This document shows positions 8,922 to 18,037 of a stretch of DNA of 64,000 nt, piece by piece. Position 1 is the stretch's first letter. Every line of letters starts with the position of its first letter. Source of the stretch: Shewanella maritima (GTDB taxonomy: Bacteria; Pseudomonadota; Gammaproteobacteria; Enterobacterales; Shewanellaceae); assembly GCF_004295345.1 (NCBI RefSeq), contig NZ_CP036200.1, forward strand, positions 4,589,501 to 4,653,500. Reading direction: 5' to 3'. The notes under the pieces were generated by a model that was not told where the DNA came from, made no database searches, and was given only the letters and a program-made list of their open reading frames with translations. The position numbers and the translations under genes are program-made.

Positions 8922-10136
8922 TTATTGTTGATAGTGCTCTAAGAAGTTACCAAAACCTTGCATGGCTTTTTGTAAGTCTTCTTTGTGCGGTAAAAACACC
9001 ACTCGCAAGTGATCTGGCTCTGGCCAGTTAAATGCGGTGCCTTGTACTAATAACATTTTTTCGCTTTTAAGCAGGTCTAATACTAAACGCTCATCATCCC
9101 TTAAGTTGAACTTCTTGATGTCTAATTTTGGGAAAGCGTATAACGCGCCTTTTGGCTTTTTAACGCTAACGCCTGGAATACTATTTAGCGCTTCAATACA
9201 CACATCTCGTTGCACGGTTAAGCGCCCTGACGGCAGAATAAGCTCATTAATACTTTGGTAACCGCCTAGCGCGGTTTGTATGGCGTGTTGGTTAGGTACG
9301 TTTGAGCAAAGGCGCATTGAGGCCAGCATATCTAAGCCTTCAATGTAGTTTTTCGCTGCTTTTAAGTTACCGCTGAGCACCATCCAGCCAACCCTGAAAC
9401 CAGCTGCACGATACGCCTTTGATAGGCCATTAAAGGTCACGGTTAAGATGTCGTCTGACAATGATGCAGCGTGAATATGCTGGGCCTCATCGTAAAGGAT
9501 TTTGTCGTAGATCTCGTCGGCGAATAAAATGATGTCATTCACCCGGCATAGCTCAACAATCTCTAGCAATAATTCGCGGCTGTAGACTGCGCCAGTCGGG
9601 TTATTAGGGTTAATTATTACAATGCCACGGGTACGAGGGCTGATCTTTGCTTTGATGTCTTCAAGATCAGGGAACCAATCTGATTCTTCATCACAGCGGT
9701 AATGCACAGCTTTACCGCCAGCTAGGTTTGCCGCTGCAGTCCATAATGGATAATCAGGCGAGGGGATTAGGACCTCATCGTCATTATTTAACAGCCCTTG
9801 TAGCGCCATACAAATCAGCTCAGACGCACCATTACCTATGTAGACATCTTCAACGTCGATGCCCTGAATACCATGAGATTGATAATGCTGCACGATTGCC
9901 TTACGCGCAGAAAATAATCCTTTAGATTCGCAGTAGCCTTGCGCGCTAGGCAGATTAAGAATAACGTCGCGTACAATTTCTTCGGGTGCATCAAATCCGA
10001 ACGGCGCAGGATTACCAATATTGAGTTTTAGAATGCGGTGACCTTCGTCTTCTAGGCGCCTTGCTTCTTTGTGAACCGGTCCTCTTATGTCATAACAGAC
10101 GGTGTCGAGTTTATTAGATTTAATTATAGGGCGCAT
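8922..10136 (-). CDS. alaA: alanine-synthesising aminotransferase AlaA
   Basis: 404 residues, nearly collinear with E. coli AlaA (405), a PLP-dependent glutamate-pyruvate transaminase. Visible landmarks: CYDIRGPVHKEARRLEDEG at the N-terminus, NIGNPAPFGFDAP, SPDYPLWTAA, NPNNPTGAVYS, the DEIYDKILYD segment and the PLP lysine in FNGLSKAYRAAGFR. Its function is alanine biosynthesis in the cytoplasm. The gene sits alone between cls and efp, and its start ATG has long conserved N-terminal similarity, so 10136 is secure. Confidence 0.95.
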   Translation of the reverse strand: MRPIIKSNKLDTVCYDIRGPVHKEARRLEDEGHRILKLNIGNPAPFGFDAPEEIVRDVILNLPSAQGYCESKGLFSARKAIVQHYQSHGIQGIDVEDVYIGNGASELICMALQGLLNNDDEVLIPSPDYPLWTAAANLAGGKAVHYRCDEESDWFPDLEDIKAKISPRTRGIVIINPNNPTGAVYSRELLLEIVELCRVNDIILFADEIYDKILYDEAQHIHAASLSDDILTVTFNGLSKAYRAAGFRVGWMVLSGNLKAAKNYIEGLDMLASMRLCSNVPNQHAIQTALGGYQSINELILPSGRLTVQRDVCIEALNSIPGVSVKKPKGALYAFPKLDIKKFNLRDDERLVLDLLKSEKMLLVQGTAFNWPEPDHLRVVFLPHKEDLQKAMQGFGNFLEHYQQ

Positions 10137-10325
10137 AGCTGTCTCGTTACTTCATGAGTGATTAAGCGCACCATAACCAATATCGGCAGTGGTTAAAAGG
10201 GATTTTATAAAATATTTGAGCGAGTTAGCGAAATAATCTACTGATTACGGTGTTGTAGATATGTTGCGGGTAGAGAGTTGTACTGAATGATGGGTTTGAT
10301 TTGGAGCTAATCACTTATTCAAACA

Positions 10326-10352
10326 AAAATGCCAGCGAAGTGCTGGCATTTT
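10326..10352 (-). terminator. rho-independent terminator of efp
   Basis: AAAATGCCAGC (10326-10336) and GCTGGCATTTT (10342-10352) form an 11-bp stem with a 5-base loop. On the minus strand it is followed by a run of T residues (TTTTTGTTT), and it lies just past the efp stop codon. Confidence 0.85.
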
Positions 10353-10393
10353 CTAGGGTAACTAAGCGTTACTAGGCTTTAGCACGCAAAATA

Positions 10394-10954
10394 CTATACG
10401 CGCTTTTTGAACTCGCCCGTACGTGGGTCGATTTCAATCTTGTCACCTGTTTTAACGAATTCTGCTACAGTGATTGTCGCGCCGCCTTCGATGGTAGCTG
10501 GCTTCATCACTTTACCTGAAGTATCGCCACGAGCAGCAGGCTCTGTGTAAGTTACTTCACGAACAATTGTTGTCGGCAATTCAACAGAAATCGCTTTACC
10601 TTCGTAGAAAGTCACCTGACATTGCTCTTCCATACCATCAACGATGTAGTCTTTAGCATCGCCTAGGTTCTCAGCTTCAACGTCGTATTGGTTGTACTCT
10701 TCATCCATAAATACATACATAGGATCTGCATAGTATGAATAGGTACAATCTAGGCGATCAAGAATGATGTCTTCCATCTTGTCTTCGCCTTTGAAGGTTT
10801 GTTCAGTGGTTGAGTTTTGTAGCACGTGCTTAAGCTTTAGCTTAACGATCGCCGCGTTACGACCTGAACGAGTAGTTTCTGTTTTTAGCACAACCCATGG
10901 GCTGCCATCTAACATGATCACGTTTCCTGGACGGAGTTCATGAGCAGTCTTCAT
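10394..10954 (-). CDS. efp: translation elongation factor P
   Basis: 186 residues with the three-domain EF-P layout. The loop that enters the peptidyl-transferase centre reads TTRSGRNAA, so the modified residue is arginine rather than lysine. EF-P of this type is activated by rhamnosylation of that arginine and relieves stalling at polyproline. The next upstream gene on the same strand, earP, encodes the enzyme that does this, about 40 bp away, so efp and earP are probably co-transcribed. It ends with the hairpin at 10326. Confidence 0.96.
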   Translation of the reverse strand: MKTAHELRPGNVIMLDGSPWVVLKTETTRSGRNAAIVKLKLKHVLQNSTTEQTFKGEDKMEDIILDRLDCTYSYYADPMYVFMDEEYNQYDVEAENLGDAKDYIVDGMEEQCQVTFYEGKAISVELPTTIVREVTYTEPAARGDTSGKVMKPATIEGGATITVAEFVKTGDKIEIDPRTGEFKKRV

Positions 10955-10996
10955 TGCATTAGTTCCTATTTCAAGGTGTTGTTTTGTTGCCGTATA

Positions 10997-12250
10997 TTAA
11001 CGACTTTTGACGAATTGGACTAGTCGAGATACTAGATCTGTATCATTAATCGCACTCTGTGGCCAAATTTTTGCCATTTGCTCAATGAATTCTAACTGGT
11101 CGTCGAACGCTTGTAGCTCACAAGCGACTTGCTGTGCGTTGTAGACATTGAATCCATTTACCAGCTCGACGTAATGCTCAGCAACATCTTGTGGCCAGTC
11201 TTTACAGTAATGCGCTAAAAAAGCGTTGAGCTTAACTAGGTGATAGTCTTCATCTTGCGGGTAGATATGCCAAATAAACGGCCTTTGTGCCCACTGCGCG
11301 CGCAAAAATGAATCTTCACCGCGGACAATGTTGAGATCGCAGCTCCAAAGTAGCTTGTCGTAACTTTCTTGATTAGTCATTGGCAATAGGTGCAAGGTAA
11401 TTTGCCCTATGGTGACTGGCTTGCCCAGTGTAAGTGTGGCGTAAGTCAAACCACATTCAGCCTGTAGATATTGTTCAACGCTGGCAACACTGCGACCTTG
11501 CGGCACAAGTACATGCGTGGCTTGCTCTGGCTTGCTGGCGTAGTGATTCAATAGCGCGCTAATAGTGTTATTTTCATAGCTGAAGAGGCTAATAAAATAA
11601 TCATTGGCCTTTATGCCAGTAATGCCAAATTCATTGAGCAGCGCCAGTTTATTGCTAGCGTCACTTTGCCATTGCTCGCAGGTTTCGAGTAAATTGCTTT
11701 CGCAAATTAGCCCGCCTGTTTTGGTGGTAAACCCTGGGAAATAAAACCACTTTTGTAAGCCATTTGATTGCATTGACGGCAGAGCATGACAACCCTCAAC
11801 CCAGTCTTCGGCGCAAAGGTACTCAAGGTTAATCCAGACAGGTTGTGTGCCAAACGTCTGCTTGTGTTGATTCAGTTTGTCTTTTACTGCATTTGGTAAC
11901 TCACAGGCAAACGCTTCTACAAGTACCGAGCCTGGCGTAAATGGCGCTAGATTAGTCTCGTCCCACTTATAAATGGTTACGCCATTAAAGGATTGTTTTG
12001 CTCTTGAAGGGGTTAGCTCAGGTAAAATGTGAGCAAAGCTGTTTAGGTCATCAACCCACAGGTTAACCTTAATCTTATGCTCATTGGCGAGTTGCTTGGC
12101 AAGGCGCCAGGTTACGCCTATGTCACCATAGTTATCTACAACTAGACAAAAGATATCCCAGTGTTTGGAGCTGCCGTTTGCTGCGCCGTTTTGATTTGTT
12201 CCGTCTGGATTTACGCCATTTTGATCTGCTAAAAGTGGATTAGTTGTCAT
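10997..12250 (-). CDS. earP: EF-P arginine rhamnosyltransferase EarP
   Basis: About 417 residues from ATG 12250. After a poorly conserved, Asn/Gly-rich N-terminal extension of about 30 residues the EarP (DUF2331) core begins: WDIFCLVVDNYGDIGVTWRLA carries the catalytic and substrate aspartates, and VRGEDSFLRAQWA in the C-terminal half carries the conserved Glu. It is an inverting GT-B enzyme that moves rhamnose from dTDP-rhamnose onto the EF-P arginine. The ATG lies inside the last codons of the upstream gene (11-bp overlap, ATGACAACTAA), indicating translational coupling. A longer in-frame reading to 12292 exists but overlaps more. Confidence 0.93.
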   Translation of the reverse strand: MTTNPLLADQNGVNPDGTNQNGAANGSSKHWDIFCLVVDNYGDIGVTWRLAKQLANEHKIKVNLWVDDLNSFAHILPELTPSRAKQSFNGVTIYKWDETNLAPFTPGSVLVEAFACELPNAVKDKLNQHKQTFGTQPVWINLEYLCAEDWVEGCHALPSMQSNGLQKWFYFPGFTTKTGGLICESNLLETCEQWQSDASNKLALLNEFGITGIKANDYFISLFSYENNTISALLNHYASKPEQATHVLVPQGRSVASVEQYLQAECGLTYATLTLGKPVTIGQITLHLLPMTNQESYDKLLWSCDLNIVRGEDSFLRAQWAQRPFIWHIYPQDEDYHLVKLNAFLAHYCKDWPQDVAEHYVELVNGFNVYNAQQVACELQAFDDQLEFIEQMAKIWPQSAINDTDLVSRLVQFVKSR

Positions 12251-13142
12251 TGTTGAATATTTTACGAATTTTGTTGATACGCTTTTGGACACTGGTTTTT
12301 AAGCGATCAGCTATTTTAGCCGGCTCAAATTTCACTGTTTTTAAGCGATATGTTGCTTTATGGCGATAGATGACCATTAGGCGTTTACTGGTGTAGCTAG
12401 AAGTCGGTTTTTTATAAGCATCGCGATAGTAATAAGTTAAGTAGCGACGGCCTCTAATTCCTCGATAAAATGCATCTTCATCAATGTCGCCTTTTCTGAA
12501 CTGCAAAATAACATCGTTTAAAATACCCAAATGTTGCAGTGCTCTTGGTATGCGATGGCCAACAGCATACACCTTGAACTTAGTTAGCGTTTGCTCAAAG
12601 CGATCCATGTGGTTTTTGTCTTGTAATGACAGGGGATCATAAATAATGGTTAAGGGCGTCTTGCAGCTTTTCGCATCAAGTGTAGCCATGTCGCTGCGCG
12701 AGCTAGGTACAGAATTTACAACGATAGGGTCCCAAGGTGCTGTTTGCTTGCAGTAGGTACTTTGGGGCATCAATAATAATGCTTTGGAAAGCTGCAATCT
12801 GTCAGCCAACAAACCTAACGCGAAGCCGCCAAGGCTTGCGCCATAGCCGATACTTGCCGGGAATTGCTTAAGTTGTGGCGCTAAATCGTCAATGAATGCT
12901 AACAGCTTGGGTGAGTCGAAATAGTTGCCTTCGCCGATATGATTAAAGGCGATGACATTCATGTGTTTCTTGGCGAAGTAATCAAATCCCCAAACAAATG
13001 CATCGTCCAAGTTAGCGTCTTTGGCGATTGCCTGACAAACAGGCGGGAAGGTGACCATTACAGGTTCACTAGGGTTAAAGATATGATATTGCACAACAAC
13101 ATCGTCAATGACAAGCCGTGTAGTTTGATTAAATTGTAGCAA
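12240..13142 (-). CDS. alpha/beta-hydrolase-like protein coupled to earP (unknown function)
   Basis: About 300 residues starting at TTG 13142 with GAGG 6 bases upstream; the first downstream ATG would remove the N-terminal strand. A GYGASLGGFA nucleophile-elbow-like motif near residue 100 and strands before it (VMVTFPPVC, MNVIAFNH) suggest an alpha/beta-hydrolase fold. The C-terminal 60 residues are very basic (KRLMVIYRHKATYRLKTVK), fitting an association with membrane or nucleic acid. The stop codon overlaps the earP start. I do not recognise a named family; coupling to earP suggests, but does not prove, a related role. Confidence 0.7.
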   Translation of the reverse strand: MLQFNQTTRLVIDDVVVQYHIFNPSEPVMVTFPPVCQAIAKDANLDDAFVWGFDYFAKKHMNVIAFNHIGEGNYFDSPKLLAFIDDLAPQLKQFPASIGYGASLGGFALGLLADRLQLSKALLLMPQSTYCKQTAPWDPIVVNSVPSSRSDMATLDAKSCKTPLTIIYDPLSLQDKNHMDRFEQTLTKFKVYAVGHRIPRALQHLGILNDVILQFRKGDIDEDAFYRGIRGRRYLTYYYRDAYKKPTSSYTSKRLMVIYRHKATYRLKTVKFEPAKIADRLKTSVQKRINKIRKIFNNDN

Positions 13143-13177
13143 TATCAGCCTCGCTAATTTTAAACGTTAGATAGTAA

Positions 13178-13199
13178 AAAAGCGGCTAAAGCCGCTTTT
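13178..13199 (-). terminator. terminator after fldA
   Basis: AAAAGCGGC (13178-13186), a TAAA loop and GCCGCTTTT (13191-13199) form a 9-bp stem followed on the minus strand by a T-run, 25 bases past the fldA stop. Confidence 0.85.
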
Positions 13200-13223
13200 A
13201 AATTTACAATAGATGACTACATA

Positions 13224-13751
13224 TTAGTCAGCAAGCTCAGCTAAGCACATTTCATCATAGATTTGCTTAACCCAAGCATCAACACGTTCTTCAGTTAGCT
13301 CTGGTTGACGATCTTCGTCGATACCTAGACCGATAAAGTGCTTGTCATCAACTAATGCTTTAGATGCTTCGAAATCGTAACCTTCTGTTGGCCAGTGACC
13401 GATAATGATGCCGCCTTTGGCTTCAACAATATCGCCAACCATGCCCATTGCATCAAGGAAGTACTCAGCGTAGTCCTCTTGGTCGCCACAACCGAAGATT
13501 GCGACTAACTTGTCAGTGAAGTCAATTTGCTCAAGATCAGGAAAGAAGTCATCCCAATCGCATTGTGCTTCACCATAGTACCAAGTCGGGATACCAAAAA
13601 GCAGTAAATCGAACTCAGCGATTTGCTCTTTGGTGCTTTTGGCGATGTCTTTTACATCAACCATAGTTTTACCCAGTTTTTTCTGGATCATTTTGGCTAC
13701 AGCTTCGGTGTTACCTGTGTCACTACCGAAAAAAAGACCTACAGTTGCCAT
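13224..13751 (-). CDS. fldA: flavodoxin
   Basis: 175 residues. The FMN phosphate loop GSDTGNTEAVAK lies at residues 9-20 and the aromatic FMN-stacking loop TWYYGEAQCDWDDF near residue 60, as in long-chain flavodoxins. It is a cytoplasmic low-potential electron carrier for enzymes such as MetH, BioB and IspG/H. The adjacent minus-strand ybfE reproduces the E. coli ybfF-ybfE-fldA order. A terminator follows at 13178. Confidence 0.95.
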   Translation of the reverse strand: MATVGLFFGSDTGNTEAVAKMIQKKLGKTMVDVKDIAKSTKEQIAEFDLLLFGIPTWYYGEAQCDWDDFFPDLEQIDFTDKLVAIFGCGDQEDYAEYFLDAMGMVGDIVEAKGGIIIGHWPTEGYDFEASKALVDDKHFIGLGIDEDRQPELTEERVDAWVKQIYDEMCLAELAD

Positions 13752-13800
13752 TGTCTATCCTTTCTTAAATTGTTGCGCTATAAGCGTTTACGTATTCGAA

Positions 13801-14073
13801 TCAGTTGTCGATTTGCTGCTGGAGAATACTCTCGATTAGCTGGCTTCGACTGATGTTACTGGCCAAAGCTTGTTGGTTCAAGGCGTCATACAAATCTTGT
13901 GACACCTTTAACTCTATTCGCTTTAAACCGTTTGCGCGATCGCGCTGAATTTGATTGCGTTTATTGATCTTTAATTGCTGTTCACGGGAAAGAGGATTAC
14001 TTCTTGGTCTTCCTCTACGTTTCTCGTTGGCAAAAAGGTCAATTGTCGTTCTATCTGTTGTTTCTTTTGCCAT
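13801..14073 (-). CDS. ybfE: YbfE-like LexA-regulated ribbon-helix-helix protein
   Basis: 90 residues, very basic (KRRGRPRSNP, then KINKRNQIQRDRANG), with a ribbon-helix-helix-like C-terminal half: RIELKVSQDLYDALNQQALASNISRSQLIESIL. It matches YbfE, annotated in enterobacteria as LexA-regulated; no LexA box search was possible here. It lies between fldA and a DUF2788 gene, 7 bp after the latter, so they are probably one transcript. The molecular target is unknown. Confidence 0.85.
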   Translation of the reverse strand: MAKETTDRTTIDLFANEKRRGRPRSNPLSREQQLKINKRNQIQRDRANGLKRIELKVSQDLYDALNQQALASNISRSQLIESILQQQIDN

Positions 14074-14080
14074 TTAACTG

Positions 14081-14302
14081 TTAACCAATCCCTGAGCTTT
14101 CCCAGGTCATTTGGATAATGCCTTTAGCGACGAAGCCTGCACACCCAAGAAATAATACTAACCATACAATGTACTGACCAAACTTTGGCACATCGCCTTG
14201 TTTTAATACGTCACGGATTGCCATGCCGATAAAAAAGAAGATGGCAGCAAAGAAAAAGTTTAACCCAAGTGTTTCAATCTGTTCCATGTATTGGTTTAAC
14301 AT
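14081..14302 (-). CDS. DUF2788 small membrane protein
   Basis: 73 residues with two predicted transmembrane helices (about 14-30 and 44-64: LNFFFAAIFFFIGMAIRD and YIVWLVLFLGCAGFVAKGI). It matches the DUF2788 family in length and pattern. It is placed between ybfF and ybfE on the same strand, as commonly seen in marine gammaproteobacteria. Function is unknown. Confidence 0.8.
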   Translation of the reverse strand: MLNQYMEQIETLGLNFFFAAIFFFIGMAIRDVLKQGDVPKFGQYIVWLVLFLGCAGFVAKGIIQMTWESSGIG

Positions 14303-14431
14303 CGGGTGACCTTATATTCCTTTAAGCCTGAACAACAAGTACGGTGAAAAAGAGGCGCGAATATATCACATCGCTTAAGTGTCTGCTATTGATGCAAACT
14401 AAAAAACCACTGTGCTTGCTGAAAACCAAGG

Positions 14432-15214
14432 CTAATTGCTCTGATTTTGTACAAGAAAGTCTTTAACGATTCGGTTAAATATTTCTGGTTTTTGTGCGTG
14501 TAGCCAGTGACCAGTGCCATTAAGCGTTTTCGCAGCAACTTTTGGAAATTGTTCAATTATTTCTTGTCGATGCTCAGCGGTAACATAGTTGGAGTCACCG
14601 CCACGAACAAACAAGCAGGGTAACTGAAAAGGTTGCCAAGGCAACTGACTTTGCTTTGTAAATGGCCAACCAATAATGTCAGGATAACTTTGCTGTAAAC
14701 CTGTCAAATTCATTTTCCATTTAAACCCGCCATCGCTACGCTGCAGGTTCTTAAGTAAAAACTGCGCCGTGCCTTCATCAATATTGTGCTCAAGCATGTG
14801 TGCTAGCGCACGTTTACGGTCGGTATCACTAAGATTTAATGAGTTTAATGCGCGAAATACATCGTCATGTCTTGGCTGATAAGCAACGGGCGCAATGTCG
14901 GCGACAACTAAACCGCTCACACGCTTCGGGTGCAGCAGTGCAATTGCCATGGCGATTTTGCCGCCCATTGAATGCCCCACAAAGTTGGCTTTTTCAATGT
15001 TTAGCGAATCTAACAATTCGATAAATGCGCTCGCGAGGTTAACGTAATCCATGTGCTGCCAATGAGTACTTAAGCCGTGATTGGGCACATCGACGCGGGT
15101 AACCTGAAAGTCAGACTCTAGGCTAATGGCTAAATTTTTTAGGTTATCAATATTGCCAAACAACCCATGAATGAGAATAACGGGTTGTCCTTGGCCGCGC
15201 GTTTCATAATGCAT
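14432..15214 (-). CDS. ybfF: YbfF-like alpha/beta-fold esterase
   Basis: 260 residues. The family signature is clear: LIHGLFGN (oxyanion region), nucleophile GHSMGGK near residue 93, FVRGGDSNYV with the acid and GTGHWLHAQKP with the catalytic His. YbfF hydrolyses short acyl esters and acyl-CoA in vitro; the natural substrate is unsettled. It is divergent from seqA, as in E. coli, and the two genes share the intergenic region at 15215. Confidence 0.92.
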   Translation of the reverse strand: MHYETRGQGQPVILIHGLFGNIDNLKNLAISLESDFQVTRVDVPNHGLSTHWQHMDYVNLASAFIELLDSLNIEKANFVGHSMGGKIAMAIALLHPKRVSGLVVADIAPVAYQPRHDDVFRALNSLNLSDTDRKRALAHMLEHNIDEGTAQFLLKNLQRSDGGFKWKMNLTGLQQSYPDIIGWPFTKQSQLPWQPFQLPCLFVRGGDSNYVTAEHRQEIIEQFPKVAAKTLNGTGHWLHAQKPEIFNRIVKDFLVQNQSN

Positions 15215-15570
15215 AGTTATCCTATACGTGTGTTCAGAGGTAAATTGTTTATTATTTTTGGAAGTAAATTTTGCTGCGGCGATTGTGTGCTAAACACAAG
15301 GTGAGATCAAGATCACAAGCTGTAGTTGGCGAGATTTATCTATCGCTAGCGATCAAGCTTGGCTTCAAATACCAAACTATTGCGCCGATAAAGCATGAAA
15401 AACGCTCAGTCATCACGAATATCGGTCAAGCACAAGGTATTTGTTTAATTTACACTTTATTATCACTATCAGCTTGTCTTACACTAACTCGATAAGCGAT
15501 CGCATGGCGATCTCACAAATTAATCAAAATTAAGATCCATCCTACCCTAAGGCCAAAGGAAATGACTGAG
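15215..15570. promoter_or_regulatory. ybfF/seqA divergent region with GATC cluster
   Basis: A 356-bp gap with no convincing gene. Six GATC sites occur in 233 bp, at 15305, 15311, 15351, 15498, 15509 and 15534, against about one expected by chance. SeqA binds pairs of hemimethylated GATC sites spaced within a few helical turns, so the two close groups (15305/15311 and 15498/15509/15534) could autoregulate seqA. No exact -10/-35 could be assigned. Confidence 0.55.
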
Positions 15571-16260
15571 ATGAAATACATCGAAATTGATGAAGAATTA
15601 TATAGTTTCATTGCGAGTAAAACAGAGCGCATTGGTGAAAGCGCCTCAGATATTCTTCGTCGCTTATTAGGGTTAACTGTTGAAAATATCGATCAACAAA
15701 GCAATGTCCATATAAGCCAACCAAGCCTAGAAACCAAACCGCTGTCAAATGAAGAACAAAACGCTTTGTTTAACAAAGCGAAAGAAGCGGTAGAAAAGCT
15801 AGTGAGCACTAAGCATATTGCTGATGTAAAAGAGCCGCAAGGCAACACGGCTGAACAAGTTGCTGAAGTCACATCACCAGCTGCGGGTGAAGAAACAACA
15901 AAGAGCAATATTGTTGCTAGCAGTAATGATTTTGCAACAATCGTCAACGAACATCTCATTGCACAGCAAAAAGGTGCCGTCGGGCGTTTTATGTTTTTAT
16001 TACAAAGCCTGGCACAAGTTGCCGGCGATAGTTTTGAGCAAGTTTTGCAGGTTCAAGGCAAAGGGCGCTTGTATTTTGCTCGATCAAAGCAAGAGTTATT
16101 GGCGGCAAGTCAGTCTGCTAATCCTAAGCAAATTGAAGATACAACATATTGGGTTACCACCAATAACAACACCGCAAAGAAACGCAATATTTTAAAAGAA
16201 GTGCTATTGCAGTTAGGTTGTGATGAAAGCGTAGCGTTATCGATCGTAAAACATATTTAG
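15571..16260 (+). CDS. seqA: negative regulator of replication initiation SeqA
   Basis: About 229 residues. The N-terminal multimerisation domain (MKYIEIDEELYSFIASKTERI then GESASDILRRLLG) matches E. coli SeqA from its first residue. A variable linker follows, then the GATC-reading C-terminal domain (GRFMFLLQSLAQ, TTYWVTTNNNTAKKR). It sequesters hemimethylated oriC and organises new DNA. ATG 15571 aligns with E. coli and lies 9 bases after AAGGAA; an ATG at 15562 sits too close to that site. The gene is followed by pgm 26 bp downstream, the conserved seqA-pgm operon. Confidence 0.95.
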   Translation: MKYIEIDEELYSFIASKTERIGESASDILRRLLGLTVENIDQQSNVHISQPSLETKPLSNEEQNALFNKAKEAVEKLVSTKHIADVKEPQGNTAEQVAEVTSPAAGEETTKSNIVASSNDFATIVNEHLIAQQKGAVGRFMFLLQSLAQVAGDSFEQVLQVQGKGRLYFARSKQELLAASQSANPKQIEDTTYWVTTNNNTAKKRNILKEVLLQLGCDESVALSIVKHI

Positions 16261-16286
16261 TAGAGCATATTTAATAGGAGCAATTT

Positions 16287-17927
16287 GTGGCAGTACACAA
16301 TAGAGCAGGGACGCAAGCTACTCAGGCTGATCTAGTTAATATTCCAAAGCTAATGAGCCTTTACTATCGCAATATTCCAAATGTAGAAGACGCGACGCAA
16401 GCGGTGAGTTTTGGTACTTCTGGTCATCGTGGCAGTGCACTTAACTCAAGCTTTAATCAAAATCATATTTGGGCAATCACCCAAGCCGTGGTTGATTACC
16501 GCAAGCAGGCCGACATTAATGGCCCAATGATTGTGGGCTTTGACACCCACGCGTTATCTTACGCAGCGTATTTGTCAGTGCTTGAGGTGTTAAGTGCTAA
16601 TCAGGTGCAAGTGATTGTTCATCAAGATGATGGCTTTACTCCAACGCCTGTTATTTCACAAGCCATTGTTGCCGCCAATGTAAATGCACAAGCGTTAACT
16701 GATGGTCTAATCATTACGCCATCGCACAATCCACCACAAGATGGCGGCATTAAATATAACCCGCCTCACGGTGGCCCAGCAGAAGGCGAGATCACCAAGT
16801 GGGTCGAGTCACGCGCCAACGAGTATCTTGCTAAGCAACTAAGCGGTGTCACTAAGGTTAACTATGGTATTGCCGCGACAATGCCGTGGATAGAATCTCA
16901 AGATCTTATTGCGCCTTACGTGAATTGCTTGAGCGATGTAATCGATCTAGATGCGATTGCTAAAGCAAATATCAAGATAGGTGTTGACCCATTGGGCGGC
17001 TCAGGTATTTATTACTGGCAGCATATCGCTGAAACATACGGTTTAGACATTACTCTTGTGAACGACGCTGTAGACCCAAGTTTTGGTTTTATGACCTTAG
17101 ATAAAGATGGCAAGATCCGCATGGATTGCTCATCACCTTATGCTATGGCGGGACTACTTGCGCACCAGGATGAGTTCGATATTTGCCTAGGCAACGACCC
17201 AGACTACGACCGTCATGGCATTGTTTGTCCGCAAACAGGCTTAATGAATCCAAACCACTTTTTGGCGGTCGCAATTGATTATTTGTGCCAATATCGCCCG
17301 CAATGGTCAAAGGAATTAGGTATAGGTAAAACCCTAGTTTCAAGCGCCATCATTGATAAAGTCTGCCACAAGCATCAACGCGAGTGTGTTGAAGTACCTG
17401 TAGGCTTTAAGTGGTTTGTTGATGGTTTAGCCAATGCAACACTCGCATTTGGCGGCGAAGAAAGCGCCGGCGCTGCATTTTTAAAGCGTGACGGGACAAC
17501 CTGGTGTACCGATAAAGACGGATTCATTCTAGCGTTATTAGCTGCCGAAATACTCGCAGTCACTGGGCAAACACCCGCGCAGCGCTATGCTGAACTTGAG
17601 CAAGAGTTTGGTCAGTGCTTCTATAAACGTATCGATAGCCCAATTAGCGCTAAGAAGAAGGCTAAGTTTGCCTCGCTAACTCAAGAGAGCTTTGTTGAAA
17701 CTGAGCTAGCGGGAGATGAAATAACCGCTGTGTTAACTCATGCACCTGGCAACGGCGCAGCCATTGGCGGCGTTAAAGTCACTACGGCTAATGGCTGGTT
17801 TGCTGCAAGGCCTTCAGGTACCGAGGCTTTGTTTAAGCTGTACGGCGAGAGTTTGGTATCGAACGAGCATCTAGAGTTGCTACTTGAACAAGCACAGCAA
17901 ATGATTGATGCAGCGTTAAAACGTTAG
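16287..17927 (+). CDS. pgm: phosphoglucomutase (alpha-D-glucose specific)
   Basis: 546 residues, the E. coli Pgm length. Motifs in order: SFGTSGHRGS, phosphoserine loop ITPSHNPPQDGG, metal loop DPDYDRHG, sugar loop GGEESAGA and phosphate loop RPSGTEALFK. It interconverts glucose 1-phosphate and glucose 6-phosphate for glycogen and envelope sugar synthesis. The start is GTG at 16287, with AGGAG 6 bases upstream. It is second in an operon with seqA and is closed by the terminator at 17947. Confidence 0.96.
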   Translation: MAVHNRAGTQATQADLVNIPKLMSLYYRNIPNVEDATQAVSFGTSGHRGSALNSSFNQNHIWAITQAVVDYRKQADINGPMIVGFDTHALSYAAYLSVLEVLSANQVQVIVHQDDGFTPTPVISQAIVAANVNAQALTDGLIITPSHNPPQDGGIKYNPPHGGPAEGEITKWVESRANEYLAKQLSGVTKVNYGIAATMPWIESQDLIAPYVNCLSDVIDLDAIAKANIKIGVDPLGGSGIYYWQHIAETYGLDITLVNDAVDPSFGFMTLDKDGKIRMDCSSPYAMAGLLAHQDEFDICLGNDPDYDRHGIVCPQTGLMNPNHFLAVAIDYLCQYRPQWSKELGIGKTLVSSAIIDKVCHKHQRECVEVPVGFKWFVDGLANATLAFGGEESAGAAFLKRDGTTWCTDKDGFILALLAAEILAVTGQTPAQRYAELEQEFGQCFYKRIDSPISAKKKAKFASLTQESFVETELAGDEITAVLTHAPGNGAAIGGVKVTTANGWFAARPSGTEALFKLYGESLVSNEHLELLLEQAQQMIDAALKR

Positions 17928-17946
17928 TCATACATAAATTTATGTT

Positions 17947-17976
17947 AAAGCCTTCCATTGGAAGGCTTTATTTTTT
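17947..17976 (+). terminator. terminator of seqA-pgm
   Basis: AAAGCCTTCC (17947-17956), loop ATT and GGAAGGCTTT (17960-17969) form a 10-bp stem, followed by a T-tract at 17971-17976. Confidence 0.92.
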
Positions 17977-18037
17977 ACCACCTAGGTCTTACAGACTACA
18001 TATATCAAACTATTCATGCGAAAGGCTTAATAAAATA

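Noticed and set aside
15271..15495. 74-residue + strand ORF between ybfF and seqA
   Set aside because: No ribosome binding site, no family resemblance and a composition like intergenic DNA; it lies across the GATC-rich control region.
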